This document shows, piece by piece, positions 1 to 8,700 of a stretch of DNA of 64,000 bases. This DNA comes from Marinifilum sp. D714 (GTDB taxonomy: Bacteria; Bacteroidota; Bacteroidia; Bacteroidales; Marinifilaceae). Under the pieces are notes generated by a model. It had not been told where the DNA came from. It searched no databases and was given only the letters and a program-made list of their open reading frames with translations. The translations under genes and the position numbers were made by a program. The stretch covers positions 124,001 through 188,000 of the forward strand of contig NZ_JALPNU010000003.1 of NCBI RefSeq assembly GCF_030851345.1, written 5' to 3'. Numbering within the stretch: position 1 is the first letter of the stretch; the number at the start of each line of letters is the position of its first letter.

Positions 1-255
1 AAACCAATAGGTGGTGTTCCCCGCATTACTTATCAAAAAAGTCCGATGGACGGCATAAAACTCTACTCCAAAATTAATGATGGAGAATACAACTTCGAAA
101 CTACCGTAAACCTCTCTCATTTCGACGATACCCGTGCCAGAATCAGCACTAAGGAGACCGAAATAAGAGAATATTACGCCTACTACATTTACAAAGGACA
201 AAAAGTGGGCAAACAATCGAATGTGGTTCGAGTGGTATTGGAGCCAATCGAATAG
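1..255 (+). CDS. C-terminal end of a fibronectin type III-like protein (partial)
   Basis: The reading frame is already open at base 1 and runs to a TAG at 253-255, so this is the 3' end of a larger gene cut by the window edge. The visible 84 residues contain alternating hydrophobic and polar strands, with a GIKLYSKIN segment, an EYYAYYIYKGQKVG segment and a final VVRVVLEP strand. This pattern resembles a fibronectin type III or similar beta-sandwich domain. The first in-frame ATG at 46 is internal and unlikely to be a start. A good terminator follows at about 300. The function of the whole protein cannot be told from this fragment. Confidence 0.7.
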   Translation, partial: KPIGGVPRITYQKSPMDGIKLYSKINDGEYNFETTVNLSHFDDTRARISTKETEIREYYAYYIYKGQKVGKQSNVVRVVLEPIE

Positions 256-299
256 TTTTAATTGAAGGTTTTATCCCCTTATATCCTTACCAAATTCTG

Positions 300-342
300 A
301 AGAGGCTTCAAACTTGCAGGCAAGCGAAGCCTCTTTTCTGTT
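300..342 (+). terminator. Rho-independent terminator
   Basis: A perfect 9-bp stem (AGAGGCTTC at 301-309 with GAAGCCTCT at 326-334) encloses a loop that itself contains a CTTG/CAAG stem. It is followed by TTTCTGTTTG. It sits 45 bp after the partial gene at 1-255 and would end its transcript. Confidence 0.7.
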
Positions 343-350
343 TGCTCCTT

Positions 351-497
351 TCCAATCCTATACTAAAATCTGAGCTAAAAATCGCCGAAGTCGGCCTGAA
401 ATGCGGCTATGAGAATGCTTCGCACTTTTCAACGGCTTTTAAGAAGCAAATTGGGCTAAGTCCGCTTGATTTTCGGAGGGGAATTGTGGACATGTGA
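351..497 (+). pseudogene. Remnant of an AraC-family regulator (C-terminal HTH only)
   Basis: One frame ending at the TGA at 495-497 translates to the second helix-turn-helix of AraC/XylS regulators. It includes KIAEVGLKCGYENASHF, then STAFKKQIGLSPLDFRRG. This is the conserved IA..VGF.s.syFs..FKk..G.sP..yR pattern of the family. There is no start codon, no first HTH half and no effector domain, because the frame runs upstream straight into a terminator hairpin. It is best read as a decayed gene fragment left by a deletion or rearrangement. The similarity clearly starts near base 366; the 5' limit is approximate. Confidence 0.65.
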
Positions 498-531
498 ACC
501 TTATGGGAAACTTCAACCAAATGTAATATTT

Positions 532-611
532 AATGAGCCATTATAGAAAAATGGTATAATGTCGATTTAAAAAATTTTAGGCAGTGCGAGCTTGCAAAGC
601 AATGGCTCATT
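532..611. repeat. 80-bp segment bounded by perfect 11-bp inverted repeats
   Basis: AATGAGCCATT at 532-542 is the exact reverse complement of AATGGCTCATT at 601-611. The 58 bases between them are non-coding. It could be a tiny mobile-element remnant or a long-loop hairpin. No second copy was seen in this window. It directly precedes repeat R1 copy 1. Confidence 0.5.
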
Positions 612-614
612 CAT

Positions 615-793
615 TTCCACATTCGGTATTATTCTGCCCAGACCAAGATCTAATACCAGACATCACAATATAAAATATAGCCCTCTGCTAAAGCAGAGGA
701 CAAATGGAAAAGCTTTGTGCTATACATGATCTCTTTACCTTGGGTTTTAACCCAAGTATTTTTAAGAATGATTGTTCTTTTAGGCCAAAATCT
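615..793. repeat. Structured repeat R1, copy 1 (uninterrupted)
   Basis: This non-coding stretch of about 180 bp is nearly identical to 2130-2200 plus 2512-2620. It holds three inverted repeats in series: GGTATTA (625-631) with TAATACC (651-657); CCTCTGC/GCAGAGG around a TAAA loop (682-699); and CTTGGGTT/AACCCAAG around TT (about 739-756). Similarity ends at AAAATCT (about 793) in both copies. The architecture is like REP/BIME-type palindromic repeats. The remaining bases to 1009 hold no gene, only the promoter box of the next gene. Confidence 0.75.
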
Positions 794-942
794 GCTAGAC
801 ATGTAATAGAACATTAACGCCTCTTATAGCCCAAATTCATAATACTGTATTAACTCTCCCTCCACATGTTTAAACTTTTAGTTAATTATTCATTTTTCAC
901 TCTTGATTTACAATTTTGTAATCCATATATGTTCATTTTTGA

Positions 943-950
943 TAAATTTG
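943..950 (+). promoter_or_regulatory. Putative -7 box of the 1010-1969 gene
   Basis: TAAATTTG matches the Bacteroidota housekeeping -7 consensus TAnnTTTG and lies 60 bp before the ATG. No well-spaced -33 TTTG was seen, so this rests on one box. Confidence 0.4.
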
Positions 951-1009
951 AACTTTTATTTTATGTAATACGATTTAAAATAAGGAACCAATATCTCTAA
1001 ATAATAAAA

Positions 1010-1969
1010 ATGAAGAATCTAATTATCCTATTGTTTCTGATATCATCTTGTTTCACAAGTTTTTCTCAGAATGAAAAAAAAGCAGAGAAGGCTGCTTTAA
1101 AATGCATAAACAAACACTTAGCGAAGGCTAATAAAAATGTGAATTATTTATTAGATGCTTTTGATCAGTATACAGGATTTGTATCTAAAATGAACATTGA
1201 AAAATTTGAACAAAAGAAACAGGAAATCGACTCTATTCTTTCTAAAAGTGGATACCTTAAATCAGGTTATTTAGATTTCGATTTGCTTAAACAATGTATG
1301 CAAAAATCATATCATTTAAATAATACAAAAAACGATACTACATCAACTTATTATCAACTATTGAGTCATGTTAATTATCTTTCTAAGAATCCAACCATAA
1401 CAGATGAACTTTCGTCCACATTATTAATTGGGACCATAAAATCAATTATCCCAGATGATAAAAAAGATGAACCTATTTATAAAGCCATTTCACTTATTAT
1501 GTGGCATGGCTATATTGTAAAACCATCTTCCAATAAAAAAGAATCAATTAGCCTTAGTGATTTTGAATATCACAAAAATGATGAGCAGTTTGAAGTTGTT
1601 TCAATTGTTGAAGACAATGAAACTACAGAGGAAACAGTATCTCACGAAGATGAAATCAGTGATCTTGAATTCGATTGTGGAGAAATGGCTTTTATGTTGG
1701 TTCAAAAGATGCCAGAATATAAAGGTGGTGCTGAAGCTTTAAATAAATATTTAAAAGTACATTCTGCCAAACTTAAAGGAAGGGTATTTGTGAGCTTTAC
1801 TGTTAATTGTCATGGAAAAGTAATTAATCCTAAAGTTGTTCGAGGCTTAACTCCCCTTGCCGATGCAGTTGCGCTGCAACTAATAAAATCGATGCCAGAT
1901 TGGATCCCTGGCGAGCAAAGTGGTACAGCTGTAAATGTAATGCAGACACATCCGATAATTTTCGAATAA
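1010..1969 (+). CDS. Secreted protein with C-terminal TonB-like domain
   Basis: The 319-residue product has an N-terminal signal peptide (hydrophobic core to residue 17, then SFSQ, a likely cleavage site). A middle region of about 200 residues is not recognised. It contains an acidic linker (VEDNETTEETVSHEDE). The last 90 residues resemble the TonB C-terminal domain family: a MPEYKGG segment, then GRVFVSFTVNCHGKV, then a helix and a terminal strand. Classical TonB proteins keep an uncleaved membrane anchor and a proline-rich spacer. This protein appears to lack both, so it is probably a periplasmic protein using the fold for binding and not an energy transducer. It stands alone between repeats and has its own -7 box and terminator. 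Confidence 0.75.
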   Translation: MKNLIILLFLISSCFTSFSQNEKKAEKAALKCINKHLAKANKNVNYLLDAFDQYTGFVSKMNIEKFEQKKQEIDSILSKSGYLKSGYLDFDLLKQCMQKSYHLNNTKNDTTSTYYQLLSHVNYLSKNPTITDELSSTLLIGTIKSIIPDDKKDEPIYKAISLIMWHGYIVKPSSNKKESISLSDFEYHKNDEQFEVVSIVEDNETTEETVSHEDEISDLEFDCGEMAFMLVQKMPEYKGGAEALNKYLKVHSAKLKGRVFVSFTVNCHGKVINPKVVRGLTPLADAVALQLIKSMPDWIPGEQSGTAVNVMQTHPIIFE

Positions 1970-2045
1970 CCAATAAAGATTCAATCAAATTACCTTTTAC
2001 TTTCTGATTAATAATATTGAGTTATTACGACTCACAATATGTGTT

Positions 2046-2078
2046 TAAGGCTACTATAAGTTAGCCTTATTTATTTTA
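2046..2078 (+). terminator. Rho-independent terminator after the TonB-C-domain gene
   Basis: The perfect 8-bp stem TAAGGCTA (2046-2053) / TAGCCTTA (2062-2069) is followed by TTTATTTTAA. It lies 77 bp after the stop at 1969. Confidence 0.65.
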
Positions 2079-2129
2079 ATGATATCCTAAACTTTAATCA
2101 AACATTTAATCAATATTGATGACGAAGAT

Positions 2130-2620
2130 TTCCACAATCGGTATTATTTTGTCCAGACCAAGATCTAATACCAGATAAAAATATAGCCCTCTGTTAAAGC
2201 CTACTCTTTATACACAAATATGAAATAACGATATTGATTAGATACAAATGAATATTAAAGAGCATTTTCATATTGAGTTTTTCCCTTTTAGGGAACCGTA
2301 GCGAAGCGGAGCTCATGAACACAATTGAAAATGGAGTTTAATGTGAACAAACTGTCGACAGACTAAAGGGTGAATTAGTAAAAAATATAAGCAATAGCAC
2401 CCCTCTGCCTGTCGGCATCTCCCCTAAAAAGGGAGAATTTAGAATTAAACGATTGTATATTTAATTCTCATTCGAATTATATTCAGGAATATAAATTTGT
2501 ATAAAGAGTAGCTGCTAAAGCAGAGGACAAATGGAAATGGTTTGTGCTTTACATGATCTCTTTACCTTGGGTTTTAACCCAAGTATTTTTAAGAATGATT
2601 GTTCTTTTAGGCCAAAATCT
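2130..2620. repeat. Structured repeat R1, copy 2 (interrupted by a MITE-like element)
   Basis: The two parts, 2130-2200 and 2512-2620, together match 615-793 base for base with few changes, including all three palindromes. The central CCTCTGC/GCAGAGG palindrome is split by the 311-bp insertion at 2201-2511. Short reading frames across this region are not coding, since they run through palindromes. The spoU gene ends only 49 bp beyond it. Confidence 0.75.
2201..2511 (+). mobile_element. MITE-like non-autonomous element, copy A
   Basis: This 311-bp non-coding insertion begins CTACTCTTTATACA and ends with its exact reverse complement TGTATAAAGAGTAG less a few inner mismatches (terminal inverted repeats of about 14 bp). 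It is flanked by a near-perfect 10-bp target duplication, CTGTTAAAGC (2191-2200) and CTGCTAAAGC (2512-2521). The uninterrupted R1 copy at 615-793 shows the empty site. Internally it carries TTCCC-TTTTA-GGGAA and a second palindrome, TCTCCCC..GGGGAGA-like, near its 3' end, with a conserved GGGAACCGTAGCGAAGC core. Related copies lie at 3991-4290 and 35757-36030. It encodes no transposase, so it would have to be moved in trans. Confidence 0.75.
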
Positions 2621-2668
2621 ATCTTTGACAAAACATATCAAGCATGTTGTATCAGCATAGCTACCAAT

Positions 2669-3139
2669 CTAATACATCGTCTGCCCAAACTTGGCTTTCA
2701 GGTTTCTATCGTACATGATGATGCTACCGGCAACCGAAACATTTACACTTAGGCGAGTATCGAATTTTACCAGGTGGTGCGATTTTTCGATGGCAGTTTT
2801 GGTTAAGCCGTTGTCTTCGGCGCCCAATAGGTATACACAGCGGCGTGGATGTTTGAACTCTTCCAGGTTCACAGCTTTATCATCCAGCTCCACTCCTACC
2901 AGAACGGCTCCCTTTGGCAGGTGGGCATAAAAATCATCGAAATTGTCGTAATGGAAATACGGCATGGCTCCTGTGGCCTTGTGTGTATCGCAGGCTTGTT
3001 TTGCATAGCGTTTGCCAACGGTAAAAATAAAGCTGGCGCCCATGTTCTGTGCCGATCGCCACAACACCCCTAAATTCTCTGGTGTTTTTCCATTCTGTAT
3101 TCCAATTCCAAAAAATCCTTGTTCCAGTGTATCTATCAT
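2669..3139 (-). CDS. SpoU/TrmH-family RNA 2'-O-methyltransferase
   Basis: This SPOUT-class, AdoMet-dependent RNA ribose methyltransferase is 156 residues long. Its size equals that of the catalytic domain alone (as in TrmL), without the N-terminal substrate-binding domain of larger TrmH proteins. The three family motifs are visible: motif 1 PENLGVLWRSA (about residues 20-30, catalytic Arg), motif 2 YLLGAEDNGLT (about 103-113) and motif 3 SVNVSVAGSIIMYDR (about 130-144), which form the trefoil knot. The substrate, tRNA or rRNA, cannot be decided here. The gene is monocistronic and its 3' end abuts repeat R1. Confidence 0.85.
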   Translation of the reverse strand: MIDTLEQGFFGIGIQNGKTPENLGVLWRSAQNMGASFIFTVGKRYAKQACDTHKATGAMPYFHYDNFDDFYAHLPKGAVLVGVELDDKAVNLEEFKHPRRCVYLLGAEDNGLTKTAIEKSHHLVKFDTRLSVNVSVAGSIIMYDRNLKAKFGQTMY

Positions 3140-3200
3140 TTGTACTTTAAATTACCTGCTGTAAATCTATATTGGCTTCATCTTTCAAATCAGATTGTGA

Positions 3201-3971
3201 TTATCCGTTCAACCACTTCTTAAAATCGTTGCTTCGGTCCTGACTCACTATGGCATCCATACATTCGGCCTGATCGGGTTTTAAGTTGAGTTTGATTCGT
3301 GTTTTCGAGTAGTAATGCATGTCGATAATGGAGGCATAACTCACCATAAACTTACGGTTGATGCGAAAGAATCTTTTGGGATCCAACTTGCTCTCCAAAG
3401 AGCTTAATGTCCCATCGCACAAATAACGGTGTCCATCGAAACCAAAAAGGTAAAGCGATTTTCCATCGGCCATAAAATAGGCGATTTTATCTACCTCAAG
3501 AGAACACAAACGATCGCCAAGACTTACCATGAAACGTTCCTGGTATGCATTTCCAGCCATCAAATGATTTAAAGATTGCTGCAGGGAAGACAAATCAACC
3601 GTTTCCTTTTTTTGATATCTTTTTTCGAATTTTTGCAATGCCATTTCCAAATCATCCGGATCAATCGGCTTTAGCAAGTAATCCACACTGTTTTGCTTAA
3701 AGGCCTGTATGGCATACTGATCGTAAGCCGTAGTAAAAATTAAGGGACTATCAACACTTGTTTTATCGAAAATGCCAAAACTATTGCCATCGCCCAGGTG
3801 AATGTCCATAAAAATCAAATCGGGCCTATGTGAAGAAAGGTACTTTACAGCATCCTTAACATTCTCTAAATGTGCTGCAATTTGAACTTGATTTGGGCGC
3901 AGGCTCAAAAGCATCTTCTCCAACTCACGTGCTGCCAACTGCTCATCCTCTATGATTACTACTTCTATCAT
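3201..3971 (-). CDS. LytTR-family response regulator
   Basis: This is a 256-residue cytoplasmic DNA-binding response regulator. The receiver domain (1-120) has acidic residues E8 and D9, the phospho-acceptor D56 in LIFMDIH, and a conserved Lys in DYLLKPID. The LytTR DNA-binding domain covers about 145-256 and contains FFRINRKFMVSY. It lies downstream of the SusCD cluster. The nearest kinase of the matching LytS type is at 12058-13980, on the other side of SusD, SusC and the protease, so the two may be a split two-component pair. Its upstream region is occupied by MITE-like copy B, whose end is 19 bp from the start codon. Confidence 0.9.
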   Translation of the reverse strand: MIEVVIIEDEQLAARELEKMLLSLRPNQVQIAAHLENVKDAVKYLSSHRPDLIFMDIHLGDGNSFGIFDKTSVDSPLIFTTAYDQYAIQAFKQNSVDYLLKPIDPDDLEMALQKFEKRYQKKETVDLSSLQQSLNHLMAGNAYQERFMVSLGDRLCSLEVDKIAYFMADGKSLYLFGFDGHRYLCDGTLSSLESKLDPKRFFRINRKFMVSYASIIDMHYYSKTRIKLNLKPDQAECMDAIVSQDRSNDFKKWLNG

Positions 3972-3990
3972 CTCCTCTTGCTTTTTACAA

Positions 3991-4290
3991 CTCTCTTTTT
4001 ACACAAATATGAAAACTATATTGATTAGTTACAGATGAATCTCACATAGCTTTTTCAAGTTTAGTTTTCCCTTGTAAGGGAACCGTAGCGAAGCCGAGCT
4101 CGTGAACACATTAATGTGAAAATTGTATGTGAACAAAATCCCGATAGGGAAAAGGGTGAATTGGTAAAAATATAAATAAACGCACCCCTCTGGCTGTCGC
4201 CATCTCCCCTAAAAAGGGAGAATTCCAAAATAAAACTAATGCATATCTATTTCCTATATTCTAAAAATAAATTTGCTTATAGTGTATTCG
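3991..4290 (+). mobile_element. MITE-like non-autonomous element, copy B
   Basis: About 300 bp match copy A (2201-2511) over most of their length: the ACACAAATATGAA start, the GGGAACCGTAGCGAAG core, AAAGGGTGAATT, then CACCCCTCTG and the CATCTCCCCTAAAAAGGGAG palindrome. The flanks look like a 10-bp duplication with one indel, CTTTTTACAA (3981-3990) and CTTTTTCAAG (4291-4300). The terminal inverted repeats are much less clear than in copy A, so this is probably an older insertion. It separates the response regulator start from the SusD terminator and fills most of the 397-bp gap. Confidence 0.65.
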
Positions 4291-4315
4291 CTTTTTCAAG
4301 GCGCCAATTTACAAA

Positions 4316-4346
4316 AGAAAAGGGGCATTCCGTAATGGAATGCCCC
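4316..4346 (-). terminator. Terminator of the susCD operon
   Basis: The perfect 10-bp stem GGGGCATTCC (4322-4331) / GGAATGCCCC (4337-4346) is followed on the minus strand by TTTTCTTTTG. It lies 22 bp past the susD stop codon. Confidence 0.8.
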
Positions 4347-4368
4347 AATTTTTGATATGCTAATGATC

Positions 4369-5700
4369 CTAATTTCTCAAATTAGGGTTATTGTCAATCG
4401 CTTCCTGAGGGAAACGCAATGTATAACGAGGATCGTTCTTTACAAGAGTTGCAGTTTCACCCTTGTATGTATGAACGATTTCTTCCTGTGTTGTTCTTCT
4501 TAAATCGAACCAACGGTGACCTTCGAAAGCCAACTCACGGAAACGCTCGGTGGCAATCTCGGCAATTAAATCTGCTTTATTCAATGCATTGATTCTTGTT
4601 TCTTCAGTAGCATAGAAATCCGCTGTCAATCGTTTTGCTTTTAACTGATTCAAATAATCTTTCGCGTCATCCAATTCATCCAAACGAGCCTTACATTCTG
4701 CTACAATCAGATACAATTCAGCAGTACGGAAAGTACATTTCGAAGCCAGCTCAATCCCTTTATCAATGGCAAACTCTTCACCATCTGCTTTAAAATACAA
4801 AGCAAAACGTAAATCATTGCTTTGATCGAATGCAGCCTTCATTTCTTCCGAAATATAAGTAGCATCACGTAAATAATCAGTTATATTATCATCCATGGCA
4901 AGAATGCTTTCTACAGCATCGTACATGTGTGGAGCTTTCGAATTATCAGCTGGCAAATCCTGTAAGTCTGATTTCAATTTTAAAGCTTCCATAGCACTTT
5001 CCTGAGCTTTTGCGTATTCAGCCATGTACAAATATACTCTCGACTGAAATGCCAATGCAGCCACCTTGCTAAATCGATAGTTCAAACCTGTTGCATAAGT
5101 ATCCACTTTCAATTTGGAAAGACCATCTGCAATATCCGATTGAATTTGCTCATATACTTCAGCAACTGTATTGGGAATGTACGCTGCCTCGCTGTCAATT
5201 TCCAGAGAAAGAGGAATTCCTTGATCTGTAGCAGCGCTTGCTTTCTGATAAGGCTTTCCAAACATGTTTACCAGGTTAAAATGAATGTAAGCTCTTAATA
5301 GATACGCTTCTCCTACAATCTGATCAATTTCTTCCTGTGTTGCTTCGGTTGCATCACCACCTTCTGCAATCACATGATTGGCATACATGATTACTTTATA
5401 AAAAATATCATAAGTATAAGTAATTGTATTATCGGCAGGATTGGCATCGTTCCACATGTAAATATCCTTTACATTGGATAAATCCCATCTGCTTTCATTT
5501 AATTTTACTTCGTCGGTACGAAAAGCCAACTTTGCTTTATCAGCAGGCACTGCATTATAAGCACTACTTAAAAGATCTCTAAAATCTTCCCCTGTAGTTG
5601 GAATCACTCTATCCTTTGGCTTTACATCCAAATAATCCTCGCAGGCAGAGAATGATACTACTGCCAGCAATAAAAATAAATATGTACTAAATTTTCTCAT
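4369..5700 (-). CDS. SusD/RagB-family surface lipoprotein
   Basis: This is the outer-membrane glycan- or peptide-binding lipoprotein that caps the SusC channel. The ATG at 5700 is chosen over an in-frame TTG at 5709: it sits 9 bp after the susC stop, behind a purine-rich GAGAGAA, and gives a clean lipoprotein signal (MRKFSTYLFLLLAVVSFSAC, lipidated Cys20). The mature part starts EDYLDVKPKDR, typical of SusD, and has the RagB/SusD C-terminal signature (about residues 360-440) with RFRELAFEGHRWFDLRR. The length of 443 residues is on the short side for the family. The ligand is not predictable: no glycoside hydrolase is nearby, but a metalloprotease is, so peptides are a reasonable guess. Confidence 0.93.
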   Translation of the reverse strand: MRKFSTYLFLLLAVVSFSACEDYLDVKPKDRVIPTTGEDFRDLLSSAYNAVPADKAKLAFRTDEVKLNESRWDLSNVKDIYMWNDANPADNTITYTYDIFYKVIMYANHVIAEGGDATEATQEEIDQIVGEAYLLRAYIHFNLVNMFGKPYQKASAATDQGIPLSLEIDSEAAYIPNTVAEVYEQIQSDIADGLSKLKVDTYATGLNYRFSKVAALAFQSRVYLYMAEYAKAQESAMEALKLKSDLQDLPADNSKAPHMYDAVESILAMDDNITDYLRDATYISEEMKAAFDQSNDLRFALYFKADGEEFAIDKGIELASKCTFRTAELYLIVAECKARLDELDDAKDYLNQLKAKRLTADFYATEETRINALNKADLIAEIATERFRELAFEGHRWFDLRRTTQEEIVHTYKGETATLVKNDPRYTLRFPQEAIDNNPNLRN

Positions 5701-5709
5701 TTCTCTCAA

Positions 5710-8700
5710 TTAAAATGTAAGGTTAACACCAATGGTATAAGATTTTTGCTGTGGCTGAGCATAAATATTTCCAAAAGATTCCGGATCGAAATATCCATCA
5801 AATCCATTTGAAATCACGAAAGGATTTCTGGCTTCAAAACTCAAACGAACACTAGACAAACCAAGATCTTGAAGCATGTTCTTGCTTAGGGTATATCCCA
5901 AACGAATGCTACTAATTCTTAGGTAATTCACCTCTTTGTGCCAAATGTCTAAACTATTGTAGAAATCAGGACGCAGATTGGTGTATAATTGCTCTTGCAT
6001 CCAATACTGTCCATCTGCCGATGCTTTTGTCATTAGGTTTGGTAATGATTTGTTGTCACCTCTTAATACATCCAAAAGAACTCTTGAAACATTGTTTGAT
6101 TTATCATATTGAGTCATGCTATAAGGAGGTCTTTCCATTACATTCATTCCCAAATTGAAGTTGGCCGAAACCGTAAGGTCAATGTTCTTGTACTTGAAAG
6201 TATTGATGATACCACCAGAGTATTTAGGATCTCTACTACCTACGTTCACAAGCAAGTCATTCAACTCTTCATTAGAAAATCTCGATCCTGCCAAATAGTT
6301 AGGATAATAGTCAGCCATTTGGTCATACAATGCGAAATACTCATCTGCCGATACAATCTTACCATCTTTTTCAAATTGAGGGTAACCGTTTTCATCCAAT
6401 CCTGCAGTTTTAATTACCCAAACTGAATTGGCTGAGTAACCTTCGCGTGATGGAGTTGTTGAATTGATCTGTTGCTGCTCTTTTAGTACTTTATTTTCGT
6501 TGTGAGCAATGTTAAAGTTTGTATTCCACTCAAAATTGTCTGTTTTAATATTACGAGTAGAAATGCTTAATTCCCAACCTTTATTGGTCATTTCAGCCCA
6601 GTTTACCGACATTGAATTGAATCCATTTTCCAATGGAACGGCTTGCGATCCAATCAAATCAGTTCCTTTACGATGATAATAATCGAAGGACATGCGAACA
6701 GCATGACGCAAAACAGACAAATCGAAACCAACATTATAAGTTGAAGTTTTCTCCCATCTTAATTTGTCGTTAGGAAGACCTGAAACTGAAATTCCATTCT
6801 CACTGTTTCCTGGCAAATTGGTTACCGTAGTTGGCGTTCCTACAATATAAGGTGAGCTTTGTTTATCGATATTTCCCTGTAAACCATATGAAGATCTGAA
6901 TTTTAACGCGCTCAACCAGTTCACATCTCTAAAGAAAGACTCTTCCTTGGCATTCCATGATGCACTTAATGCATACAAAGGCAGGTATCTGTATTTTGAA
7001 TCTACACCAAACAAGTCTGATCCATCGAAACGCACACTACCAAAGAATGTATATTTTCTGTTGAAGGTGTATGATGCTGTTCCAAAGAAAGAAGCATATC
7101 TGTTCTTTCTATAGGTTTTGGTAAACAGTGGGAATGATTTTGCATCCGCTTCATCTCTATAAATTACTGGCTTAGACGTATTATTCTTGCTATTCCAACC
7201 GTAAGCAGAAGTTGCAATCTGAGTATATTTAGATTCTCTGATCTCACTACCAACCATCACATCAACCTCATGCAATTCGTTATAAGTTTTCGAATACTGA
7301 AGAATGTTTTTCCAGTTGTAATAAGTACTCTCTGCATCCCAGTTTTTAATAATTCCACCTTCAGGCAAAAAGTAATTTTCATACTTATTATCAACTATGC
7401 TACCATATCCACTCTTGTAACGAGTTCTACGTACGAAGTATGTCTCTTGCTCTGCTTCCTTGGTAGTATTCGATTTGTCAACCTGGTATCCGAATTGAGA
7501 TCTATAAGTTAAATTTGGATGAATTTTCCAGTTCACCTTAAAGATAGAGTTTAGGTTGTTCCCTTTTAAAACATGGCTTGTGCCTTCTCTCTCTTCAAGA
7601 ATATTATAGTCCAAATTAATGATTCGCCATGAACCTTTTTCGTTCTGGTTGTATACATAGTTCCCATTTTCATCTCTTAATCTCAAATAAGGATTAGATG
7701 AGCGAATGTACTGAGATGGGTTGGTCAACATGCTCCCCTCTGTTAAGAAGCTCTGGTTTCTTCTTTGGTTGGCAAACATGCTTACCCCAAAAGACAAGTT
7801 ATCGGTTAATTTAAAATCAGTTTTTAAAGTAACATTGTAACGATTAAGCGATGTACCTTTGGTTGTACCTTTCTCGGTGTGTGCACCAGCAGAGAAATAG
7901 TAAGTTGCTTTTTCGCTACCGCCTGAGATGCTTAATGAGTGATCCTGGTTCACTGCATTCTGATACAACTCATCTTCCAAATTAGGATCAATCGTTCTCA
8001 ATTGGTTAATTGCGGCAAGAGATTCGGCACTAATTGCATCGATACCACCAGCCTGGAAATTGTCCCAATCGTTATTTGCATTTAAAATTTGAGCTACACC
8101 ACCTTTACTAGCATTATAAGTTAAATCTGTTCTTCCTGCCATCAACAACTCCAAATCCACTTTTTCGCTGGAATTCATCAGGTTCAATTTGTCAAAATCA
8201 GGTTTAGAAATAAATGAAGTATTGCTGGTAAGCTGTACTCTCATTTTTCCCGCTTTCCCTTTTTTAGATGTAATTACAATTACACCATTTGCAGCACGAG
8301 CACCATAAATGGCAGTTGCAGCAGCATCTTTCAATACGGTAATGTCTTTGATATCCTGAGGATTTAAACCGGCAATCGAAGAATTGTACAATTGATCGAT
8401 ATTGTCTTTGTCGTTAAAATCAGGCACATCATTTCCTTCCAATGGAATCCCATCCAATACCCAAAGAGGATCTTGAGTACCATTTAATGAAGCCGTACCA
8501 CGAATACGAATTTTAGCAGGAGCACCCGGAGCACCACTTTGAACCACACTGGTAACACCAGCCAACTGACCCGACAACATTTGATCTACATTGGCAACAC
8601 CAGCCTGACGGATGTTATCAGCATTTACCTTAACAACTGCTGAAGTTACTTTTCGTTTTTCAATTTTTTGGTAACCTGTAACGATAACCTCTCCCAATTC

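Noticed and set aside
2531-2752. Small plus-strand open frame
   Set aside because: It runs through palindromic repeat R1 and then antisense to the spoU gene, so it is not a gene.
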